This document shows positions 51,987 to 62,521 of a stretch of 64,000 nucleotides of DNA, one piece after another. Source of the stretch: Lotmaria passim (lineage: Eukaryota; Euglenozoa; Kinetoplastea; Trypanosomatida; Trypanosomatidae); the NCBI GenBank assembly GCA_037349495.1, contig CP140197.1, positions 1,550,001-1,614,000 on the forward strand. Reading direction: 5' to 3'. Under the pieces are notes generated by a model, which worked only from the letters and a program-made list of their open reading frames with translations, was not told the origin of the DNA and did no database searches. Numbering within the stretch: the first letter of the stretch is position 1; the number at the start of each line of letters is the position of its first letter. The translations under genes were made by a program, and so were the position numbers.

Positions 51987-54317
51987 TCATTTGCTCTCTC
52001 TACTCTCGCCATCAACGGAGTCGGTGATGCCTGTGTCATCCATTATAAGACACCTGCCGAATTCAGCCGGACACGTGCTCGGCGAAGTGAGGGTACGAAG
52101 ACGTTCCCTCTCATCCCACGTCAGCGGTGTCTTCGGCCTCTCCTCTCCCGCCTTTTCCGTGGTTTTATCGACGCCGTCAGCCAAGGCACCGCTGGCTTGC
52201 AGCTTTGTGCGTGTGACCATCGCAGAGAGTGCACCTGACTTCACGCCGTGTGTGTTGCGCAGCTTACCCGTACCGTAGAGATCACGTGAGGCAGACTCGG
52301 GGGAGCAGTGAAACGATGACCCCCGTGAAAATAAGCCGTTAAAGGAATAGTAGGGTTGTAGCTCGGCATCTTGAGAAAGAGGATTACCCGCGGTTTTGTT
52401 CTCCGCAGGAGCTGCTTCAGGTGCAGCTCCGACTTCAGCGCTGGAGACAGCAACGTCACCTTTCCGGTCAGGTGGAGAGTCTTTCACACGAGTCACCCCC
52501 GACGGTGAATCGCACTTGGTGCTTCCGCAACCCGCACCTTGCGCAGTGGAGTTTCCAGTGCCGGCCTGGTCCGACTTTGGAGAGTCCGTCGACCTCGACT
52601 CGTCGCTGGCAGCGCTGCGCCACCACTTGTGACGCACCGCACACACGCTGACCGTTGCTGCGACGGCGATCACGACCACGCTGCCGAGGACAATGATCAG
52701 GATCGCCCACCACGGGAAGGACCTGGACTTGCCCTTCCTGGCCTCGCACTCCGCATTCGCAGGCAGGCCGACGCCCGCAAGCTTCAGGCCCCTGTCCTGC
52801 GTCCAGCTGTCAGGCAGACACCCCGTCACGTCGCTCCGCGCAAACGACACCGTCTTCAGCGACGTCATGGCACCCCACGACGCCGGTATCGTCCCGCTTA
52901 CAGAAGTGCGGTTCAGCAGCAGCGTCTCCAGCAACGTCATGGCACCCCACGAGTCGGGCAGCGTCCCGCTCACGCTCGTCCCATCCGCAGAGATATGCTG
53001 CAGCTTCGTGAGGCTGCCCCAGCTGGCAGGCAGGCTGCCGGAGACCGAGCTGTGCGCAAACGACACCGTCTTCAGCGACGTCATGGCACCCCACGACGCC
53101 GGTATCGTCCCACCTAAAGAAGTGCGGTTCAGAAGCAGCGTCTCCAGCAACGTCATGGCACCCCACGAGTCGGGCAGCGTCCCGCTCACGCTCGTCCCAT
53201 CCGCAGAGATATGCTGCAGCTTCGTGAGGCTGCCCCAGCTGGCAGGCAGGCTGCCGGAGACCGAGCTGTGCGCAAACGACACCGTCTTCAGCGACGTCAT
53301 GGCACCCCACGACGCCGGTATCGTCCCATCTAAAGAAGTGCGGTTCAGAAGCAGCGTCTCCAGCAACGTCATGGCACCCCACGAGTCGGGCAGCGTCCCG
53401 CTCACGCTCGTCCCATCCGCAGAGATATGCTGCAGCTTCGTGAGGCTGCCCCAGCTGGCAGGCAGGCTGCCGGAGACCGAGCTGTGCGCAAACGACACCG
53501 TCTTCAGCGACGTCATGGCACCCCACGACGCCGGTATCGTCCCACCTAAAGAAGTGCGGTTCAGAAGCAGCGTCTCCAGCAACGTCATGGCACCCCACGA
53601 GTCGGGCAGCGTCCCGCTCACGCTCGTCTCATCCGCAGAGATATGCTGCAGCTTCGTGAGGCTGCCCCAGCTGGCAGGCAGGCTGCCGGAGACCGAGCTG
53701 TGCGCAAACGACACCGTCTTCAGCGACGTCATGGCACCCCACGACGCCGGTATCGTCCCACCTAAAGAAGTGCGGTTCAGAAGCAGCGTCTCCAGCAACG
53801 TCATGGCACCCCACGAGTCGGGCAGCGTCCCGCTCACGCTCGTCCCATCCGCAGAGATATGCTGCAGCTTCGTGAGGCTGCCCCAGATTCCGGGCAGGCC
53901 GCCGACGATGCCGCTGTTCCCGTCGAACGTCATCTTCGTTACCATCGACTCCGCCATCGCAGTGGCGTTCCAGCTGGCGTACTGGGAGAGACTACCGGAC
54001 AGGCCCAAATTGCTCAGGTCGACCTCAACCCCGCTCGTCCGGCACGTGACGTGGGTGAAGGTGCAAACCTTTGTTGTTATCGTCCAATAATTGATATTCA
54101 GAGCACCCGCTATATCGTAGAGAACACGGAAGGTGGGGTCCAGTGGAGCGTTAAAGTAACACTCCTCCCAGGAGCTGCAGACGTCGCCTGCGTCGGCAAG
54201 CGGCGTGGCGGTGCGTGCGCCGACCACCGACGCAGCCGCACACTCCACAGCGCACACCGCCGCAGCAAGCAGCACACACACCAGCACGCACCAGCGCGGG
54301 CGAGGGAACGCAGTCAT
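51987..54317 (-). CDS. PSA-type leucine-rich-repeat surface protein with transmembrane anchor
   Basis: A 776-residue protein, ATG at 54315-54317. Frame further upstream is only leader. A signal peptide is clear (PRPRWCVLVCVLLAAAVCAV, ending near residue 26). The LRR N-cap has the paired cysteines typical of Leishmania surface antigen proteins (DVCSSWEECYF, VCTFTHVTC). About 15 LRRs of 24 residues follow (residues about 140-505), with consensus G(S/A)LTKLQHISADGTSVSGTLPDSWG; most fall in five copies of a 72-residue block. A C-terminal cap (CLPDSW, then VGLPANAEC) leads to a transmembrane helix near 537-562 (WWAILIIVLGSVVVIAVAA) and a 210-residue cytoplasmic tail with Ser/Asp/Pro and several KS/SP sites. 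Unlike classic PSA-2 it is not GPI-anchored. I infer a surface receptor or adhesion protein. Confidence 0.88.
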   Translation of the reverse strand: MTAFPRPRWCVLVCVLLAAAVCAVECAAASVVGARTATPLADAGDVCSSWEECYFNAPLDPTFRVLYDIAGALNINYWTITTKVCTFTHVTCRTSGVEVDLSNLGLSGSLSQYASWNATAMAESMVTKMTFDGNSGIVGGLPGIWGSLTKLQHISADGTSVSGTLPDSWGAMTLLETLLLNRTSLGGTIPASWGAMTSLKTVSFAHSSVSGSLPASWGSLTKLQHISADETSVSGTLPDSWGAMTLLETLLLNRTSLGGTIPASWGAMTSLKTVSFAHSSVSGSLPASWGSLTKLQHISADGTSVSGTLPDSWGAMTLLETLLLNRTSLDGTIPASWGAMTSLKTVSFAHSSVSGSLPASWGSLTKLQHISADGTSVSGTLPDSWGAMTLLETLLLNRTSLGGTIPASWGAMTSLKTVSFAHSSVSGSLPASWGSLTKLQHISADGTSVSGTLPDSWGAMTLLETLLLNRTSVSGTIPASWGAMTSLKTVSFARSDVTGCLPDSWTQDRGLKLAGVGLPANAECEARKGKSRSFPWWAILIIVLGSVVVIAVAATVSVCAVRHKWWRSAASDESRSTDSPKSDQAGTGNSTAQGAGCGSTKCDSPSGVTRVKDSPPDRKGDVAVSSAEVGAAPEAAPAENKTAGNPLSQDAELQPYYSFNGLFSRGSSFHCSPESASRDLYGTGKLRNTHGVKSGALSAMVTRTKLQASGALADGVDKTTEKAGEERPKTPLTWDERERLRTLTSPSTCPAEFGRCLIMDDTGITDSVDGESRESK
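52820..53892. repeat. Five tandem near-identical 216-bp units inside the LRR surface gene
   Basis: A marker sequence recurs at 52991, 53207, 53423, 53639 and 53855, exactly 216 bases apart each time. Each unit encodes three 24-residue LRRs. Copies differ by only a few bases (for example SLGGT, SLDGT or SVSGT in one LRR and DGTS versus DETS in another), which implies recent expansion or gene conversion. Confidence 0.95.
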
Positions 54318-57300
54318 CGCGACAACGAGATGTGGGTCCGGTGGTGACTGGAGGGTGAGGCAGGAGGGAGCTGGGAGACAGTGGAGGGAGAGGGGAAGAG
54401 CGAGGACGGGTGGGAGGTCTGTTGTGAGAACGTGAGGTGGAGGGTTCAGCTTAAGCTGCGGAAACAGAAGAGAGAAGGAAGGAGACGAAGAATGAGAACG
54501 CGGAGCGAGGAAGTGAAGCAGGGAGGTGGACTTTCGAAGGGAGTTGACCCAATAGTGTCGTCTTGCACAAACAGTAACGTAGGTGGCAGTGGGAGCGCAA
54601 AGATGCAGCACACGTTGAACGCGTTTGGAAGATGACGGCGAGGGGGGTTGCTGGGACTACAAACGTTGACGCTGGGAGCAGAGTACCTGGGCAAAAGGAA
54701 AGCTCTATTGTGAGCGCTGCACTCTCCCTCTCAAAAGAGGAGTGAGCGAAGGCAAAAATGTCGCATTGACTCGCCGCACTGTGGGTGACAGATGAAATGT
54801 ACGCAGTGGTGCTCAGCTTTGCTAGAGACAGAAACACGTAAGAACAGTCACTCCGGCGTTTGACCAACGCCGAGCAAGGATGAAGCGCAGAAAAGGAAAC
54901 GTGATTCCGAACGATAAAAAGATGATCCTGCGTCTGCGACGGGTGCTTTGTTCCTGCTACATTTCGACGTAACAACAGCAACATTAATAACAGAGTCGCT
55001 TTCAAGACGACAAGTCTACACGGTGTCGTAAACACGCTCACAAAATTCATACGCCACGAGCCTGCAGTAGTGGCGTGGCGAATCACTGCTCATTTGTGTT
55101 TTTAAGCTACACAAGAAAACAAGCAAGGGGTGCAAGACCTCTTCTCCTCCATTCATCTACCTTCATTTGACGGCGAGCCATCATCAAGGATAGTTCATTG
55201 ACATTGTGGTTGCAAACGAAGCCTTGATTGTAGTGCCTATAATGGTACCGCCACGCTGAAGCACCGAGGAGACTCGCAAAGCAAATACACATCTATTTCC
55301 CCCCCCGCTTTTTTTTTTTTTAAGCCGCAGAGACTAGTGGAGGGCAGCTTTGCTGCGCCATTACGCGCTGCGCATCGAACAGGAGGTCGCGATCAGCCTG
55401 CTTTTCTCCAACGGGCAGCGTCATACAAGCGAATCGGCGTTGCCATTGGTGTCCATTTGCAGAGCAGTGCTGGTCTTGACGGGCAAGCTCAGCTACAGGA
55501 AGGAGCCATGTTACACAAAACTACCCTCGGCAAACGCACTTAACGAAGTGCACGAGTCTGCCGCACGGGTAGTTTCTTGTTCTCTCGTTTCTTTGTTTGT
55601 GTGTTTGCTTGTGTTTTGCAGGACACAGACAACCGAACGTATCCGCGGAAATGCTACAGACACCAAAAGAAGATGTGCGAGGGACGCAAGCAGACTTCAA
55701 CCACTGTTATTCAGCCGCGGCACTGCTCAGCCTTCCACCCGACACTGCTCAATGGGGAGATAAAGCAGTGTTCAAAAGCAGTTCAACAGCAACAACAGCA
55801 GTAAAGAAAGAAGCTATAAAGCGTTGCTATCCTTGCTACGAGAACTGTCACTATACAGTGTTGCATGGCTCGATCTTGGGAAACAGAAAAAGCTCATTTC
55901 CGCGCAACTTTGGTCTCGCTCACAGTCAGCAGCGACTGCGAGACAGCATATGCGGTGAAAGAATGCACAACTAGCGCTATTGTCTGCTTCCCTCACAATA
56001 CGGCGTTACCGACACAACTACGAGCAAAGCAAACGTGCACGCTGACGCTCTTTTTCAGATCGCTGCTAGTTTAGCAGCATTTAGGGAGGTGGAGGGGGTG
56101 GTTTCCGTGGACAGGGTTGAAAGGAAAAAAAGAGCATATATAGCGCGCCGCAGGTACACCACAGCCTAATCCCACGAAGCCTTCACAAAAAAAAAGGGGG
56201 GGGGCACTAGCAGAATTGTAAACCCAAATTGCTCGAAAGCGGAGGCAGCCGAGCTTGATCTGCAGCACAGCCCAGCTGTTGCTCTACCCGTCGAGTGTTG
56301 CTTTAAAGGCCCACAGCTGGGTTCGAACGCAAGAGAAAGGTGCACAGCTGTACCGAAACGCCACAACTCAAGAAAAAAAAAACCTAGTAAGACCTCAGGC
56401 TGCGTGCAGTTCTGCTTTTTGCAGGCGTCCGTCGACACGAAGCCATTGAAAGCAGGGAGTACACCTTGACGCAACATTCAGAATCAAACCTGCTTTTCTG
56501 TGCAGCTCTAGAAGCCTCTCATTATTTCATGAACAGAAGAAGATTCATGCACAAAACAAAGAAAAAAGAGCTGTCTTTTCAAAATGAAATCGGTCGCAAC
56601 TGCGAGCGCTGCCCTACTTGACAATAACCCTAAGCAAACCGGGCTCTTTGGCAACCGTGCGACCACAAGGACCTTATCACGTCAGAGCTTTCAGTTATTG
56701 AGGGCGCCACCTACATAGCAACGCACTGTGCGAAGGGTCGCCGTCCTCAGAATCGCAGCCACTTGTCTTTCCGCAAGTAGGCACTGCGAAAGGCAGACAG
56801 TTGACAGCCATTCATTTTCCTGACATCTCAAAAAGTAGCCCTCCTCGTACCTTCGTCGCTCGGACGGGCTTAAAAAAAAAAAAATGGCGAGACAGAAGCA
56901 GAGGCTGCGAGGCAAAGTGGAGCTGACCGTTTGTTCTCTTTTCTCTTGAGAAGGACGTGTGGCGCAGCACCGCAACCACGCTACGTTACATGTGCTTTAC
57001 GTAGAAACAACACTGTGCACATCAAGCTACACCGATGCTGCATTGCCCCAACGTGCGCATAAGCGGGAAGGTGAGGAAATGGAACGGTGCAGTATTCGGG
57101 ATTCTGCGTCGATGTGCCGAACAAGATCATAAGAAGCTCTCCCGTGGTGATGGAGCACTGCTTATATTAGCTTTGGATGCTCCATTCACAGAGGGGCCAT
57201 ACTCTCATGACAAAGGGAAAAAGACGAAGCGCAACGCACAGGAAAAACGAGGCGGTGAAGAGACAGGTGGCAGAAAGAAGGCCGGAAGAGTTGGGACTCC

Positions 57301-57904
57301 TGTCTCCAACGCAGCTTTACATTTACAGGCATAATTATATTTGCACGTATTCGTTTATTTACTTGTGTGCGTGCTTTAACGCCAAACTGCGGCGAAAGGG
57401 CAAGCCTACAACGCTAGCTGTGCCTCAATAAGTGGGCACGTCAGGCGTTCGTGCCATCAAGCTAAGAAAGCAGAAGAAACACAAAGAAATGCTGCACTTG
57501 CCCTCGCCGACTATCTGCTCATCATACCTGTCAAGAAGTGCAGAGTCTCTTGTGTGTGAGTAAACAGCTCCTCTTTTTCTTCACTCAAGCCAAAACAGTC
57601 ACGCGGCGCCTCGCTGGGTTGTTGTGGCAGTCCCGACGCCTCTCTAAAGCAACAGTAAGAAAAGGAGAAAGGAGTTTTAAAGGCGCGATGCTCTCTACTC
57701 ACAGCTTCCAGGTAGGGCGGGGACAAAACACCCTGCATTGCCTCGTGGCAAAGCGCAAGGTCAATCAGAGTGAGCCTGCACCCGTTGTAGTAAAGAAACG
57801 AGGACGGAACAGAAAAATCGGCCCACGAGCAATGCAGTCTCTCAGCTCGCCGGTTCTTTGGAGACCGGAATACGTTAAAAAAAAAGACCTCACCTCGCCC
57901 CTAC
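54318..57904. other. Long gene-free stretch, 3.6 kb
   Basis: No supported gene on either strand. Composition is more even and long A-runs are fewer (T14 near 55308-55321, A13 near 56872-56884) than in spacers of the left half. Short frames overlap in several phases without recognisable domains. It may hold the 3' UTR of the PPR-like gene, the 5' leader of the LRR surface gene, or eroded older sequence. Confidence 0.55.
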
Positions 57905-60900
57905 TCATTTTTCCGTTCCTTCCTCCAGGCTGAGACAAGCCTCTATCGCACGCGGATCCCCGGCGAGCAGGCGCAGCACGTCACGAGGAAAAGTAGGGTA
58001 CCAAACGTCCAGCGCGTCCTCCCAGCCAAACAGGGAAAAGAAAAGGTCACAATGACGCGGCTGCACCACTGCAGCAGAGGTACGATGCCCCTTGCCCCTT
58101 CCTCGCCGACTGCGACTGACACCTGAAGAGGGCTGCAACGCCATGTGGCCCGCGCTGAAACCCCGTGCTGGTGAAGAGGACACATCATTGCCTCGCCACG
58201 GCACCTCGTGCGACGCGGAGACGCCGCTCGATGCCTGCTGGCGCAACAGGTACGCCGTCGTCTCCAGCGCCACTCGTCGGGGCTGCGAGCAGCCTCCCTC
58301 GGGCAGAGAACTTTGTGCGGCAGCGCAAAGGTGGTAGAGGAGTGACAGCGTGCCCGGCTGCACAGTGGCCGGCCCGCACCGCTCAGCTTGCAAGCGCACC
58401 AGTGCTGCGCCGACTTGGCAGAGCTTCGCACCATCGACGGTGGCCACGCCGGTCACTTCACGTGGCAAGGAGGGCAGTGCACGCAGCCGCTCCGCGACAC
58501 GGCAGCACAGCTTCACGGCGTTGTGCAGCAGAGCCGGCTCCACCGCACGAGGCAGCGCGACCACATCGCCGTCAACGTCCATTTCTGGGGCGGTGGCATT
58601 GAGGGAGCGCAGAGTCAGCTCCACCAAGCAGGCGGCCACCGCGCATCGTTCCTGGATGGACTGCCGCGTCAGATCACGCTTACGTTCGCACACAGCCTCC
58701 GCCGCCTCTGCGGCTTCCGTTGATGCCCCTCCACGCCTCACCAGCGGCGGCAGCAGACGGTCAAGCTGGTTCGGGAGAAACATGTGAGTCGGCGGAGCAC
58801 AGCCGTAGCGCGCAATGGCCCGCTCCAGTAGCTGGGAGAGAAGCTGCACGCGCTGCTGCGACGTGCACGGAGCTGCACGCTCCCCGTCTCGCACATCGCC
58901 TCGCACCGTCTCCTCTGCGCCGCTGTGTGCGGAGTCGGCAAGGCCGACGGAAGGCAGCGACTCCGGCACAGCCACGGTGTCGAGCAGGCTGAGAACGGCC
59001 TCGAAGGTGGACACGTAATACGCCTCTTCGGCCTTCTGCGCCGTGGTGGGTTGGCCGGCGGAGGCGAAAGCGAGCGGTGGAGAGGCCTGCGTCGACGCTG
59101 GTGTGTGGCACGGCTGTTGTGCAAAGAAGTCCGCCAGCGCACGCAGGTACCGCATCGTCCACGTCCACCGCTGCGTGTAGCGCACCCCCGCTTCCGTCTC
59201 AGGAGAGAGATGGGAATTACCCGGGCCGGTTCCCTTCCAACACAGCCGAGACAGCGGTGCGGCTGTCACGCAGCGCAGAACGCGAACCACCTCACAATGT
59301 ACCGATGGCGGGTAGGCCAGCAGCCACGGAACTGGCGGCACACTCTCCGACGCTGAGCGTGGCGCTGCAGTGCTGCCGGGGAGCCGCGTTCCTAACAAAA
59401 ACAAAGAGGCAGGCAGGGTCTGCACTGTCTGTGCAGCTTCACTTACGGAACAGCAGGGGGAAGAGCTACGTGATAACGCGTTGCGTTGCATCAACAAGTG
59501 AACCACCGTCAGCGCCCGGCCGCACGGGTGGTCCGCAAAGAACTCACTGCCGTGCCCATCGAAGAGGCCCCCAGTACTGCCCGTGTGCTGCTTCATCTCC
59601 TCGTCGCCCTCCTCGCCAGCGCGAGCACTCTCTCGCAGAAGGTGGAACAACACGCGCCCGTCTACGTACAGTTCATCGCGCCGCTTTGCCAAAAGCAGCT
59701 GCAGGAGAACGGGAAGGGACGCCAACCGCAGAAGGCTGGCGGACAGAGAGACGCCGCGTTGCGAGTGCCCTCGCGCGGACACCTCCGCATCCAGCGCGCG
59801 CAGCGCCACAGCCTCCGCCGCCCCGCGCTGGCCCTGCGACGCAAGCCTCTCTGCCGCGGCATTCAGCGCCAGCACACGCGTCGTGGCCAAGGCCTGATGC
59901 GGGCCTGGCCTGCCACCCTCCCGGCCGCGCGCCGTCGACCGCGTTTCGTCGCGCAGCTCGTGTGCGGGTTCTCTGGCGCCTGGCACGTCAAGGAGATCGT
60001 GCCTCACGAGGAGCTGTAGGGCAATGCGCCACGGCAGCCGCGGGTGACGGAGAAGAAACGACAGCGCAGCCGCGGTGGGACGACGATGCGGCCGAGGCAG
60101 ACAACGCAGCGACGCAGCACCGCCGCGCTGACTCGCATCACCGGCAGCTGCACTGCCGTTGCCGACAGAGGCTAATGGGGAAGAAACGCCGGTGCGCTGT
60201 GTGCCGTAGTTGCGCTCCAGCAGGCCAAGGCAGTACTGCCAAAAATCCGATGCGCAGCGAGACTGGGCTACAGTCGCCTCGTTGGCCTCCAGCGTCTTGG
60301 AGAGCACGCACTCCACCTCCTGGTCGTTCAACGCCCACCGGTCTGCCACCATCGCGCCGCCTCTGCACTGCCTCTCGTTGTGATGCTCATTAAGCAGCGC
60401 AACGACCTTCTCCACGTTGTGGAGCGTAGCACAGTGCAGGAAGTTCAGACGTACTTCTCCAATCTCGCGGCGGGAGAGGCGGGCAACAGAGCGGCCATCC
60501 TCCCTCTCCCTCGCAGTGGCAGGCTGTGTCCCGGCGGCGGTGCGCCCCGCGCGGCCGCTGTTAAGCGCGGCTGGCGTCACAGTGGTTTTCATTGCCTCCC
60601 TAAACACCATCAGCGCTTCCTCCCACCGGTGCTACGACAGGAGTCCGCGAATCAGCTTGAAGGTGTCAAGCAGCCTTTCCCGCTTGGCGAGCCGGAGCAC
60701 TGCGACACGGTCGTCTTCCGTCGGCAGCGCCTGCACCGCGGCGAGGAAGTTGCCATCCAGCTGCACCAGCGGCGCTGTCGCGGCGTTGGCGTCGCCGGGG
60801 CCTTCGCTCGGGCACAGCTGTCGCACCATCGCGGCAAGCGCTGTGGGGGGTGCCGCGGGACTGCGCTGCACGGCGGCCATCGCCATGGACAGGGTCGTCC

Positions 60901-61933
60901 CCCACGGCCGCGACGGCGCGGCGTTGCCGTCGCGCAGCCCCTTCCCGCGACGCTGCCGCTGTGCAATGAGCAGCTGTACACAGAGCTCGTAGACCCGCAG
61001 CACCGCCGCCCACTGCCCCGCCTCACCCAGCGCCTGAACGAGGTAGCCGGTCGTCACAGTGCCAGGCAGGTCGCGCTGGTAAAGGGAGTGATAGTAGAAG
61101 TGCAGTCCCCGCTCCCACTCCCCCGCTTGCAGGAGCGTTGTCAGGGCCACGTGGCGAAGGGCCTTTAGAAAAGGCGAGGCAGCCTCGGAGAGAGAAGCGG
61201 GTGGTCCCCCTGTGCCACGATGCACACCTGGCGCGTACGCCTGCGCCGCGCACTGCTGGTAGAGTCGCAGCGCGTCCTGCCACCGCTCGGAGGAAGGAGG
61301 AGCGAGGCTGAGGTGGTGGAGCAGCTGCGCCGCGGCGGGCGGTGGAAGTGCCGCTGGGAAAGCAGCTTCCGCCAGTTGCCCTGATACCGGCGGAGACGCA
61401 AGTGGGCGGGTGGAGTCGCCGCTGCTTGACGAAGAGACGTGGGCAGGCACCGCGAGCGCCTGTTGCTGCTCTTGCCGCCACACGTGAAGAAGCCCAAGAG
61501 TCACGGCCCACCCGGCAGGGGGAAACACGCCAAAGCGAAGGATGTGCTCGACGGTTTGCTGTGTCAAATTCGCCAATGGCGCTGAGAATCTTTGCGTGTC
61601 ACTGGGCGACCTCGACGTGCAGCCTCCCGCCGGTGCTTGCACCTGACGAGACAGCGCCACAAGCTGCAACGCCGCCGTCCACTCTGGCGAGACCCGTCGC
61701 GGATTCTTGCAGAAGCGCTGAAAAGGGCTCGGCTTGCGCGCACCGGAAGCAGACTCACGACCTGCATTGGAAGTTGCGTAGATCGATTCCCACAGCTCTT
61801 GCGGAAACCAGTGAGTGACGAAGCGTTGTAGCTGTGTCAGTGAGATATGCTGTGGGTTATGTGCGCGTTGCGCAGCCGCCAACAATCGCGCCAGCGACGC
61901 GCGCGACGGCAGGGAGGGCGACGAAGGCGCCAT
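57905..61933 (-). CDS. PPR/TPR-like helical-repeat protein interrupted by one in-frame TAG
   Basis: From the ATG at 61931-61933 (MAPSSPSLPS) the frame runs 433 codons to a TAG at 60632-60634. It continues in the same frame for 909 more codons to the stop at 57905. Repeats of the type W-x-x-A/G-L-x-x-Y/F occur on both sides: SERWQDALRLYQQ, EWERGLHFYYH and QWAAVLRVYE before; HRWEEALMVFREAMK immediately after; GWEDALDVWY near the end. The TAG sits inside one such helical repeat (LLS-stop-HRWEEAL). An ATG eight codons after the TAG leaves only 21 bases, too short for a trans-splicing spacer, so two separate genes are unlikely. PPR proteins of trypanosomatids serve mitochondrial RNA and ribosomes. 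One broken or read-through gene of 1342 codons is the best reading. Confidence 0.7.
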
Positions 61934-62521
61934 GCACTCCAACAATAATACGCTTAAAAGGCGAGAAAGCAATAATCATCATAATGGGCAGGAAAAAAAA
62001 AGGCAGAGAAGGCCGAAAAGCAAACGAGGAAAACGTCCCACGTACACACACACACAGTAAAAGAGCACGGCAAGCAAAGAAAGGCGGCCTGGGGAAGAAG
62101 CTCACCCATCCGTCTCCTCTACGATCCTCAGCAACTACAGAAAAACCGACGAGATCAGCTACCCCCCAAGAGCCAATGCACGTAGAAAGAGAAAAGGAGG
62201 GAGGGGAGAACAAGCGAGGGTGGGAAACCGTCTGTCACCATCCCGCTTCAGCAACGCACCGCGAGTCAACGGCGATGGGAAAGACGCACATAAAGTGTTT
62301 GCGGCTGCTGCGGTGCACAGCGACACTACGTGTGTCTGTTTGTGTGTGTGTGTGTGTCTTCTGAACACTGAAAAAGACGAGCTAAGGTGCACGTTGACGA
62401 TGGAGTGGGATGATAAGGAAAAAGTCGAGACGGCAACGACTGCAACAGCAAAAGGCGCTGGCAGAGAAACAAAACAACAACAACATAGGACGACCAAAAG
62501 CCAAATAAGAGCACCTCCTGT
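61934..62521. other. Spacer between the EXD2-like gene and the PPR-like gene
   Basis: About 590 bases, with a short CA repeat near 62046-62056 and a GT repeat at 62340-62356. It is long enough for normal polyadenylation and trans-splicing. Confidence 0.65.
62340..62356. repeat. GT microsatellite
   Basis: About eight GT units between two genes. Confidence 0.85.

Noticed and set aside
52693-54090. Plus-strand open frame of 465 codons over the LRR array
   Set aside because: It is an antisense mirror of the repeat array: unit length is a multiple of three and GC is high. It lacks domain sense, and all other genes are on the minus strand.
54451-55086. Minus-strand frame of 211 codons upstream of the LRR surface gene
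   Set aside because: No domain; it covers the expected 5' leader, and composition is Ser/Leu/Cys random-like.
56310-56345. GGGTTCGAAC, a tRNA T-loop-like string
   Set aside because: No pairing T-stem around it, and no acceptor, D or anticodon arms at proper spacing on either strand.
57905-60610. Separate 901-codon gene starting at MVFREAMK
   Set aside because: Only 21 bases separate it from the preceding stop, in the same frame, and a helical repeat spans the junction; trypanosomatid genes need a spacer for splicing and polyadenylation.
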